Assembly: GCA_964035575.1 (NCBI GenBank)
Contig: OZ037874.1
Span: forward strand, 62,001-126,000
Length of the DNA stretch: 64,000 nt
DNA from: Rhynchopus sp. YZ270_cl-10
Taxonomy: Eukaryota > Euglenozoa > Diplonemea > Diplonemida > Diplonemidae
Direction of reading: 5' to 3'
Shown: piece by piece, positions 56,133 to 64,000 of the stretch
Position numbering within the stretch: the first letter of the stretch is position 1
Layout: the number at the start of each line of letters is the position of its first letter
The notes under the pieces: generated by a model
Database searches by the model: none
The model's input: the letters and a program-made list of their open reading frames with translations, nothing else
Told to the model about the DNA's origin: nothing
Program-made: the position numbers and the translations under genes

Positions 56133-57170
56133 ACACCTTAGCCTCGTACTGCTTCTTCGTCCTTGAAAATAATAATATTAGAGAGGGAGATAATTAAAGA
56201 CCTTTACACGACGACACTTTCTACTTTTTACAAATACTTTTACAAGTGAGAATTTTTTACAAGTGGTACTTGTAAATTACAAGCGCCCATTTGTTAAGAT
56301 TTACAGTAGTGTAAAACCACTTGTAAAAAGTAAAAAGCGTGCACACATCTGTTGATTCTAAAAACGGGGTAAAAAATAGGGGCGAAAAACGGATTTTGTT
56401 TCGAAAACGCTTCCTCCCCCTGAGCGCACACCTATTTTTATTTTTTGAAAAATATAAAAAGTCCTCTCAAAATTGTTCAAAATTGAACTGAGAGAAGGAA
56501 GAAACCCTCCCAGACCTATAGGTCTAACCTGTTGCGATATAGTGCGGGGGAGAAGTGAGAGAGCACGAGAATCGTCTTCGCGTAGACTCAAAAGATTTCC
56601 TAAGATACACAAACCACGCCTCTGGGGGGGGGGGGGGGGAACAGATGGTTGGGTGTTTCTCCCATTGGGACCCACATCTATTTTTCTTCACTTCACAGGT
56701 GTCCTCTTGGTCTAATTTTTTTTAATAGCTTTTGAAATAAGTTGAACGCAAAACGTCTCGGACAAAAAACCGGACGCCTGGCACTGAAAGAATAACGTTA
56801 ATAACAGATAGGAACTGAGTCTCACATGGCCTAATTTTTCGCCTCAAAAACCTGCAATAAAGAGGGTCTTGAACGCTCCCTGAAGGAGCCACAGATGCTG
56901 CTGAGCACTCAGGGGTGACACTGACACTAAAGGGGGCAACGCTACGCCACTCAGAGGATGCCTGAGGGATACGCATACCACAGAGAAGAGGTTTGGTGGG
57001 AACCCTTTAGGTGTAGGTACATCAGCGTTCAGAAGAGTCAGCCAAATACAGGGATGTGTGGCAAGACATCTGGTTGCTGTGTGATGCTGCCTCTACAAGT
57101 TGTCATGGTGAAAGAGAAAATGGAAAAGTGTACACGTGTGAAACACGGACACAACAAAAGGAATCGTTTT
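56133..57170. other. Intergenic, no gene seen
   Basis: Short acaagt/acttgtaa motifs cluster at 56225-56335 in both orientations. A poly-G run lies at 56620-56640. The frame at 56358-56675 has no domain. No repeat shared with other spacers was found. Confidence 0.5.
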
Positions 57171-58065
57171 TCAGCACATCACACAGCGTGTGTGTGGCGT
57201 GTGGTTTGTTCGTGCAAGCGCTGTCACGTGCCCCTCGTCGGTACTCATGCACAGGTTGCGCTCGAAGACAGCAAGCTCGATCGCCTGTGGGGGAAAAAGT
57301 GGTGGAAAAAGAGGGGAAAGAGGAGGATGCCCGTTGGTGCCATACCATAAGAAAGGCCTCGTCTATGAACTGCCCTGTGCCAGAGTCGACCTCGATGTGC
57401 AGCATGCCGTGCCTCTCTGCTGCCTCCGCCCCCGCTGCACGCGACAGCATACGTGCGGGGCTGTGCATGTTGTCGCCCACCAGGACAGCTACCACACATG
57501 GCTGCACCGCCTCAGCAGCCTTGCGCACATCAGCCAGGCTGTCGAGGCTGCCTGGCTTGCGCACGTCGTATGTGTACATGAGCACTGCTGCTTCTACGAA
57601 GAGTGCTGCAGGCAGAGGTGTCCTGATGTAGGACGTGCGTGTCGCTGTGGAGTAGACGTGCAGACGCAGCGCAGTGCTGTCCACGTAGACGTACGCCTGG
57701 CGCAGTGTGGCGTCGCGCACGGGTGCGGCGTGCTCAGCAGGGCTGTTGAGGAGGAAGCAACGCTCCACGTCGTCGCCCTGCGCGCCGTGCACGACAACAA
57801 CCTTCACGTCACGCACGCTGTCTAACGCATCCAGGTCGTTGAGAAAGTCAACCGTGCGCCCATGCGTCGGCCGCACGCACACAGTATCCCCTGCAGACAG
57901 GTCCACATCGCACAGTGCAGTCGCCTCCACCACCTCTGCCCCTTTCACCCACAGTGCGGCAGGGTGTGGACAGGCACGTTCCAGCAGTTGCCCTGCAGTG
58001 TCGTCGGGGCTCACCTCAAACGTCGTCTCCTCGCCGGTGTCCTCGAGCACGACACGGACCTCCAT
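57171..58065 (-). CDS. Beta-grasp-like domain plus degenerate small GTPase, CaaX end; paralogue A
   Basis: Exons 58065-57346 and 57284-57171 encode 277 residues. The 61-nt intron starts GTATGGCAC and ends tttcccccacag (phase 0). Start MEVRVVLEDTGEETTFEV, after acceptor acaccacag. Residues 1-72 are the shared ubiquitin-like domain (LCDVDLSAGDTVCV). Residues about 85-240 follow the Ras/Rab order: VVVVHGAQGDDVERC at the P-loop position, VLMYTYDVRKPGSLDSLADV, VVAVLVGDNMHSPARML at the NKxD position and FIDEAFLMAIELAVF. The P-loop lacks GK(S/T), DxxG is absent and NKxD reads GDNM, so GTP binding is doubtful. The spliced C-terminus ends RCVMC, a plausible CaaX prenylation box that would put it on a membrane. 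Unspliced reading would give a spurious tail. Confidence 0.78.
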
Positions 58066-59354
58066 GGTGGTTGTGTGGTGCTGTGGTGTATGTGTGGGTT
58101 AAAAAGTTGCAAGATGAACCGAGAGTCTCCGTGTGTAGCCACCAAAATCGTTGCGTACACTGGGGTCAAAATCGAGTGTACACAAACAGACTCGAAGCGT
58201 GGGGCGCTTCGTGCAGTATGTGTTTGATGGGTCCTAAGAGCACACATGGTCATGCAGTATGTGTGTGTCGAATGAAAGCAGTACCCTGTGGCCAACAACA
58301 GAAGGTGTGAAAAGGAAGCCAAATGGCTTGCCCTGTACCGTAGTGTGAACGGGGGCGGTACACAACTGCTCGTCAGCCAGCGGCCTTTCTTATAAAAGGC
58401 AACAGATATTGAATGAAAAGAGTGGTTGAAACGTGCCAAAAAACGCATCTCAGTCAGTGGAAAAGAAAAAATACCGTCCCGTTTTTCGTTTGAAGGAGCA
58501 ACCTTTCTGCACAGGAACAGAAAGGACAACAACATGACACCATATGGGAGTACCATTTTGTTCGACAAAAAGCTTATTTGTTGTGATGGACAAGAACTGT
58601 GTCTTGTGCCCGTTGCTGTTTTGAAAAAAAGGGGGTCTTATAAAAAAGCTTTTAGCAACTCATTACAACAATAACGCATTTTCATTTGTTTTTTTATTCC
58701 CTACAATGCAAGGGGCTAATACGTTTTGGGGTTTTTCGTTGAATCCTTGGTCACATCCATCCTGGTTAGAGTATGAACAGCAGCGTAGACAGCATCCTCG
58801 AGAGGGAGAGGGAAGATGGCCACCCACGTCATAACACTTAAGCAGCCTGCATGATATTGCCATGCCAGCTAGGAAAAGTGGTCACAACACACTTTTGGTT
58901 CAACAAAAAGAAAAGGCAAATTGAAAACAAAGCTCCCCCTCGGGGTGGGGTGTCCTTGAGAGGTACTCCCTGGATCACATCCTACTCGGATGGAGGCTTG
59001 CGCCAGGAGACCCCCTTCGTCTCCTCCCGTGGACCAACCCTCAGTTGAGAGCACACCCAGAGTGTCAGACTCTAGTCGGCAAAGGGATGTGGATGTATGG
59101 CCACAGTACGCATGGCACAAAACGTTTCAAAAGAACTTTGTGCAGAACATTTTTGTGACAAAACGAATTTGCACATTCACCGTTTGCAAAAGAGGCACAA
59201 AAAAGAGAGAAAAATGAAGAAAAAAGGTTTATAAGATGAACCTAAGACTCTCGTGAGTAGTCACCTAATATAAAATAGATAAAGAGAAAGTGCAAACGCC
59301 TCACCGTACACTGGCGGACGCAGGGGGAAAAAAACCCTATCAATAACGTTGACA
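58066..59354. other. Intergenic with A-module repeats and a C-module fragment
   Basis: A module at 58103-58150, directly upstream of the GTPase-like gene, and at 59225-59268, 130 bp past the stop of the next gene. A block tgaaagcagtaccctgtggc at 58273 resembles 47930. Frames of 60-120 codons here have no domain. Confidence 0.5.
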
Positions 59355-60713
59355 TCACGGTGCCATCACCCTTTTCAACAAGGCCTCCTTGGAGAAGTCC
59401 TGTGCAGGCGAGAAGGGGTCTCTGTCGAGCGACACACCCCGTCCACCGGCACCGTCAGCAAAAAGGATGCAGAAGGACCCTGCGTGCACGCGCTGTGTCA
59501 TCGGGTAGTGACGCGTCTCTGTGTACCCCCCGCACGACATCTGCGTGTGGAACGTGCTCCAGTTGCTTACCATCATCTCCGTCCCGCTCAGATGCTCCCA
59601 GAAGCTTGGTTCGCGGCACACACCCTTGTTCCCGTTTATCAGCGTTGCCCGGATTGCTTCTGGGGTGATCGCTTCCTTGGTCGCATCGACGTTCAGTGAC
59701 GTGACATTGTTTCCCGCATGCATGTGGCCCAGCACCGCCACCCTGCCACGGAGGTTCACCACCATCTTCCTGCTCGGCATGGACAAGGGGAACCGCCCCC
59801 ACCACCAGCTCGTGATGATGTCAGACGTGCTGATGTACTCTACCTTTGACGGTCTAGCTTTGGAAGCTTCCTTGCGTCGCAAGATTTCGTCATCATTGAT
59901 GAGAAACACACCGTGTGAGAGGGGCAAGAGAGGGCCAGCAAGAAGCGACACCACGCCGCGGAAAAAAATCGGCCACATTACCTCAACAAGATACGTTCCT
60001 GCGGGTGAACGTGGGTGGTAGGTGCGCACCATGTCTGATTCACAGTGCATCACCCGGGTTGTGTCCAACCGTGTGATGGGCACGGTGTCGGATAGCATAT
60101 TCCTTAAGGCATAGAACGTAGCACCGTCGCTTATCCCATGGTTGGTGTGGACTATCTGTGCGTAGCGTGTCTCCCCTTCGTGGACGACGCGAAGCAACGC
60201 CACAAAAAAGAGCGGCGCGGTTTTAAACCCATTTTGCACGAGACCACGCCCCATGGCCTCCTCAAGCACTGCACACAGTGCGTCGTAGCTCTCCTTCTCA
60301 TCCGCCTTCCCCCAGAAGCTACACGGCAGCTCTGCATCCACCACCGCAAAGTGTCGTGCAGCGTCACTGTCGCTGACCTCCGCACGCCAGGTGATGTGGT
60401 GTTCCTTAGGGCTTCCCGTAAGGCGGATCTCCCCTGCAGTCCATGGGTTGTGCTGCACGATGGAGACCACACGAAGGCGCTGCAGAGCTTCGAGGTGGGT
60501 TGCTTCAGTGTTGGGGGTGTCCGTGCGAGTCAAGAAGGTCACCGCCCTGACGGGAACACCGTGCAAGAAGGTGTACGTCCGCTCGACGTGGTTGAGCCGC
60601 TCGCTGCAGTCGAAGGGAGGTAAGGTGCTGCGGGAGAAGTGGCGGCGGAGCAGTTCGAAGCAAAGGGCCACTGCAGGAAGGAGGATGAAAGGGGAGATGG
60701 GCAGCTCGAGCAT
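59355..60713 (-). CDS. Membrane-anchored acyltransferase (HxxxDG type), paralogue 2
   Basis: A single exon encodes 452 residues, starting at 60713 (MLELPISPFILLPAVALCFE), whose first 25 residues form a membrane anchor or signal anchor. The active-site motif is TNHGISDGATFYALRNML near residue 190, the same position as in the gene at 39295-40680. Also shared are STSDIITSWWWGRFP, VVNLRGRVAV, AGNNVTSLNV and the NWSTFH motif (NWCTFY in paralogue 1). Overall similarity is modest, so the duplication is old. It likely transfers an acyl group at a membrane surface; substrates unknown. Confidence 0.75.
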   Translation of the reverse strand: MLELPISPFILLPAVALCFELLRRHFSRSTLPPFDCSERLNHVERTYTFLHGVPVRAVTFLTRTDTPNTEATHLEALQRLRVVSIVQHNPWTAGEIRLTGSPKEHHITWRAEVSDSDAARHFAVVDAELPCSFWGKADEKESYDALCAVLEEAMGRGLVQNGFKTAPLFFVALLRVVHEGETRYAQIVHTNHGISDGATFYALRNMLSDTVPITRLDTTRVMHCESDMVRTYHPRSPAGTYLVEVMWPIFFRGVVSLLAGPLLPLSHGVFLINDDEILRRKEASKARPSKVEYISTSDIITSWWWGRFPLSMPSRKMVVNLRGRVAVLGHMHAGNNVTSLNVDATKEAITPEAIRATLINGNKGVCREPSFWEHLSGTEMMVSNWSTFHTQMSCGGYTETRHYPMTQRVHAGSFCILFADGAGGRGVSLDRDPFSPAQDFSKEALLKRVMAP

Positions 60714-61298
60714 TGTATTGTATTGTGTGTTGCAGGCAGGGCAAAGGGAGGGAGTCTGGTGGGGGAAATATTCCAGGTGAAAGCAATCGCTTTGGGCATA
60801 TTATGTACTGTGCTGCCGCAAAGGCTCAGAACTGAAGGGGAAAAGAAAGGACGGGGGCTGTTGGTTGACAAATATACTACACAAAAGGACTTTTTCTTTT
60901 TCTGTATCGACACTCGCAAGGCTGTGAGTGGAGGTAGGTTTCGATACTGCAATGTCGCCCGAAGGGGTTAGAATCCCTGGCTAGGATGGGTCACATTTTT
61001 TTTGAAAACTTTTCCCCCCATTCCGTTGAGGGAACGGAGCATGTTAGGTCCTTGGAAGCTCCAAGAAAAGGGAGTCGGCGGGCTTAATAGGAAGTTGCCT
61101 TTCCTAAACATGCACACAACTGGCAAAAAGGGGAAATGCCGTCACTCACCTCTATCATTGAAATAACATTGCTTATCAAATGGTTCACTAATACTGTTGC
61201 CCCGTATGTGCATTATTTTGTAAGATGATCAGTTTGGTTTGACTGTCTGAATGGCAGCTACACCTTCACTGTCTAAGAAAACTTTGCACCCGTCGCTG
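60714..61298. other. Intergenic with a block shared with 62439-62506
   Basis: 61059-61132 (ctccaagaaaagggagtcgg, gttgcctttcctaaacatgc, acacaactggcaa) is repeated at 62439-62506 with few changes. The 5' leader of the acyltransferase with a pyrimidine tract lies at 60740-60775 on minus. Confidence 0.65.
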
Positions 61299-62253
61299 TC
61301 AGCACACACAGCACCGATGGAGGAACGACTTCACGCGTCTGGGTGGGTCATCCTCGAATGGTTGAATAGGTTCTTTGAACAGCTGTCTCGAGACCGCAAG
61401 CTCCATTCCCTGCAGAAAAAGAAGAATGTTTAAACAAAAGAAGAGTTTGTAAGATGGACCTAAGCCTCTCGTGTTAGTCACCTAAAAAATGGTGGATGTT
61501 AAACTAACAAAGGGTCTCAAGAGAGAGGATGGCGGTCCATTGGTCCTGCCATACCATAAGAAAAGCCTCGTCTATGAACTGCCCTGTGCCAGAGTCGACC
61601 TCGATGTGCAGCATGCCGTGCCTCTCTGCTGCCTCCGCCCCCGCTGCACGCGACAGCATACGTGCGGGGCTGTGCATGTTGTCGCCCACCAGGACAGCTA
61701 CACACGGCTGCGCACGGGCTGCAACCACGAGGGCCTCTATTTGCGCAAGACTCTCCACACTGGTGACGTCGTACGTACAGATGAGCACACCCACATCACG
61801 CATGAACGCATTTGTCAGGACGGGACGATGCTCTCTGCACAGAGCCGTCAGGTACAGCGTCAGCGCCACACCACCTACGTCAACGTGCATCCATTCCATA
61901 GCCCAACGCATCTCATTCTCTGCGCGCACCTTGCGGATAAAGCTGTCGTGCACCGCACAGCCTCCGTCATGCGCCATGGTGACAATCTTCAGCTGCTTCG
62001 TTAGCCCCCGGGGACTCTGTGTACGTACCACTTCCCGCCCCGCCACCACCACCTCGACCGTGTCCCCTGCACACAGGTCCACATCGCACAGTGCTGTCCC
62101 CTCTGCAAGGCACGTCCCCTTCACCTGCAGTGCAGCCAAGCGGTCTGTGGGGTGGGCGGACTCAAGGCGAGCACGGAAGGAATGTACCGTGTCATCCTCG
62201 TGGACGATTGCCACGTGCTCGTCACCGCTGGGCAACAGAACACGCACCTCCAT
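61299..62253 (-). CDS. Beta-grasp-like domain plus degenerate small GTPase, CCVC end; paralogue B
   Basis: Exons 62253-61555 and 61409-61299 encode 269 residues. The 145-nt intron starts GTATGGCAG at the same codon as in paralogue A, contains an A-module hairpin repeat, and ends cttctttttctgcag. Start MEVRVLLPSGDEHVAIV. Residues 1-78 are the ubiquitin-like domain (LCDVDLCAGDTVEV). The GTPase-like part has KQLKIVTMAHDGGCAV at the P-loop position (no GKS/T), VGVLICTYDVTSVESLAQI, and VLVGDNMHSPARMLSRAAG, followed by FIDEAFLMGMELAV. The C-terminus PPRRVKSFLHRCCVC is basic and ends with a CCxC prenylation-type motif, as in Rab proteins. It is a diverged copy of the gene at 57171-58065, except that the last 140 bp of exon 1 are almost identical. 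Confidence 0.78.
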
Positions 62254-62462
62254 GTGTATGTGGTGGGGTGTGGTCCCGACACTACTACGAAGCAAGTGTT
62301 TGTGGGGAAGGTTGGGATGTGTATGTGCCCTATTGGGTATTGATGTGGGACAGTGGATGAAGGGAGGTGTGTGCCGTTGGCGTGGTTTTTGTGTTTTCTG
62401 AAAATATTTTTACCATTCTTTTTATAGGGAACTGGAAACTCCAAGAAAATGGAGTCGGCGGG

Positions 62463-62813
62463 CTAAAGAGAAAGTTGCCTTCCTAAACGTGTACACAACT
62501 GGCAACTGGTGTTTTCTTTTTGGGGGTTCTTTTTATGCGTGACACCAGGCATGTTGTATGGCCTGGGCGAAGGTGACTTCGGCGACGTCGAACATCCACT
62601 GGGGCAACGTCCGTTCAGCCCCAATGCGTTGAAGAAGAGACGGTTGCTCAGATGCAGCTCATTCGCAAACGCCTTCAGCGCTGTGGTGTTCGCATTGTCC
62701 TTCACCACCATGACCAAGAGGTCTGCTGTGCCTTCTCCGCTCATGTCGTAGAAGAACGCCTTCTGCACAGTGTACCCTGAAAAAAACATGTAAGGCGAGG
62801 AGCGGAAACCCAT
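62463..62813 (-). pseudogene. Gene fragment or terminal exon, unrecognised
   Basis: Coding-like sequence follows an acceptor-like catgttttttcag (ending about 62781): YTVQKAFFYDMSGEGTADLL, VKDNANTTALKAFANELHL and SNRLFFNALG. After that the frame reading ERTLPQWMFDVAEVTFAQAI is offset from the first, so either a frame change occurs near 62610 or one of the two stretches is chance. No upstream exon is visible before the ankyrin gene. It may be a remnant of a duplicated gene. Function unknown. Confidence 0.35.
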
Positions 62814-63109
62814 ACAAGCCCATTTTCGGGGTGCTAAAAACTACTCCACACCTCAGGCGAAATGAGTCAAATGCGAGGTTGTGATATACTGCTAACGAGA
62901 TTTTGGCTTGCTTATTTTTGCTTCTGCGCTTCTCTGCTTATTTGTGCTTATTCAGTCAAGTTAAATGGCTGGGACGAGAAATATAAAGCGCTCGTACTAT
63001 CTACCACGACGCTGGACACAGTGGCCTGAGGTGGCGTCAGTGCACTGAGCTTCAAGTCTGCTCAGGTGCTGTACAGATCGTGAAGTGACGGCTGCTACCG
63101 TGGACGACG
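62814..63109. repeat. Duplicated 3' flank of the ankyrin genes
   Basis: 62905-63109 repeats 50205-50420 with few changes (cttctgcgcttctctgctta, cacgacgctggacacagtgg, cactgagcttcaagtctgct), but lacks a short stretch around 50375-50390 and a longer one before 50500. It is part of a segmental duplication with the ankyrin gene. Confidence 0.8.
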
Positions 63110-64000
63110 CTACCTCTGTGTTCTGTTCTTCTTTCCCTTGGCAGTTACTTGCTTTTTCCCCCCTGCACCGTGCTTGAGGAGAACGCGCACCACACCTGCA
63201 TGTTGTTCCTGCCTCGCATAGTGCAACGCAGTGCGGCCCAATATATTTCTGTGTCTCACATCCACCTCCCGCAAGCCAACAAGATAGCGCACAGTCTCGG
63301 TGTGCCCATTCTGCGCCGCTATGCTGAGACATGTGCGACCCTGGTCGTCTACCTCACACACGTCCGCACCTGCTTCCACCAACATCTGCACAATTTCGTG
63401 TGCCCCACCCTGACAAGCACAGTGAAGGGGTGTGCTTCCTATGATGTTCCTCGCCTCGATGTCTGCCCCTGCATCAATGAGCACCTGCGCAACGTCAGAG
63501 CGGTTAGCGAACGCGGTGCAGTGCAGTGAAGTGAAGCCCTGGTGACTTGGCTGATTCACGTCCACCTCAGGTACGCACAGAAGAGTACGCACAGTCTCGG
63601 TGTGTCCATCTAAAGCCGCAAGGGTAATACATGCGCGTCCTTTGTTGTCTGCGACACACACTCCCGCACCTGCTTTGAGCAACAGCTCCACAGACCTCAG
63701 GTTCCCATGCCAGCTCGCCACGAGGAGTGGCGACATTCCGTTGTTGTTCGTTGCCTCGATATCTGCCCCTGCATCAATGAGCACCTCCAGCACATCTGCA
63801 TGCCTTTCAGCTGCCACGAACATCGCAGCGGGTTTGCAGATGTGACTCATGTCGACCCGTCAAGCCCACAAGATAACGCACAGTCTCAGTGTGTCCACAG
63901 CCTGTAGCATAAGTAAGACATGTCTGCCCTTTTTTGTCTGCGGCACGTACTCTCGCACCTGCTTCCACCAACATCTTCACAATCGTAAGTTCCCCAGTGC
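63110..64000 (-). CDS. Ankyrin-repeat protein, paralogue 2, incomplete at the right edge
   Basis: From 63850 down to 63110 one frame encodes seven or so ankyrin repeats almost the same as residues 190-411 of the gene at 50545-51780 (VLIDAGADIEATNNNGMSPL, GHTETVRYLVGLREVDVRHR), ending KQVTAKGKKNRTQR. Between 63850 and 64000 the homologous sequence continues (LTIVKMLVEAGARVRAADKK, GQTCLTYATGCGHTETVRYL), but in another frame. Relative to paralogue 1 some bases are missing around 63838-63865. The gene is therefore either frame-broken there or starts within the window at MSHICKPAAM. The N-terminal part lies outside. Confidence 0.7.

Overview
The window looks like nuclear DNA of a microbial eukaryote. 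GC-rich coding blocks alternate with AT-rich, homopolymer-rich spacers. The genes encode ankyrin, LRR, PARP, protein-kinase, S10 carboxypeptidase and small-GTPase-like proteins, and several are split by short GT-AG introns (61-218 nt) that I could place by reading frame. Every gene I can support lies on the minus strand. Most start codons follow a pyrimidine tract and an AG by only a few bases. Same-strand gene runs with such acceptors are typical of lineages that transcribe polycistronically and trans-splice a leader. A euglenozoan, perhaps a diplonemid, is therefore my best guess, but this is inference: no rRNA, tRNA or spliced-leader gene is visible.

Region 1-9.5 kb: one very long open frame runs off the left edge. 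It encodes a non-LTR retrotransposon (LINE) with, in order, an OTU-like cysteine protease, zinc fingers, a reverse transcriptase (YLDD), a CCHC plus restriction-like endonuclease, a second OTU-like domain, a Cys-rich finger and a coiled coil. Upstream of it are CTG/TTG-rich and CAG/CAA-type arrays. Region 9.5-25 kb is gene-poor and made almost wholly of tandem arrays (18-, 9-, 7-type and 5-bp units, 466-, 395- and 203-bp units), palindrome clusters and diverged dispersed repeats. It holds one damaged beta-propeller gene and one truncated exon.

Region 25-64 kb is the gene-rich part. In genome order the minus-strand genes are: a 1773-aa LRR-kinase-PARP fusion; a serine carboxypeptidase; a coiled-coil protein; a membrane-anchored acyltransferase; a 2H phosphoesterase; a secreted GH67-like glycoside hydrolase; a ubiquitin-like-fold plus ankyrin protein; an ankyrin protein; a three-exon protein with a C-terminal ankyrin pair; a ubiquitin-like-fold plus degenerate small GTPase with CaaX end; a second acyltransferase; a second GTPase paralogue ending CCVC; a gene fragment; and an incomplete ankyrin gene at the right edge. 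Three pairs of paralogues (acyltransferases, GTPases, ankyrin genes) show that this region grew by local duplication.

The spacers of the gene-rich part carry about a dozen copies of a SINE-like repeat, all in the same orientation, and two MITE-like elements with inverted ends. The strongest candidates for something undescribed are the LINE with two OTU domains, the family of proteins sharing an N-terminal beta-grasp-like domain fused to ankyrin, propeller or pseudo-GTPase modules, and the LRR-kinase-PARP fusion.
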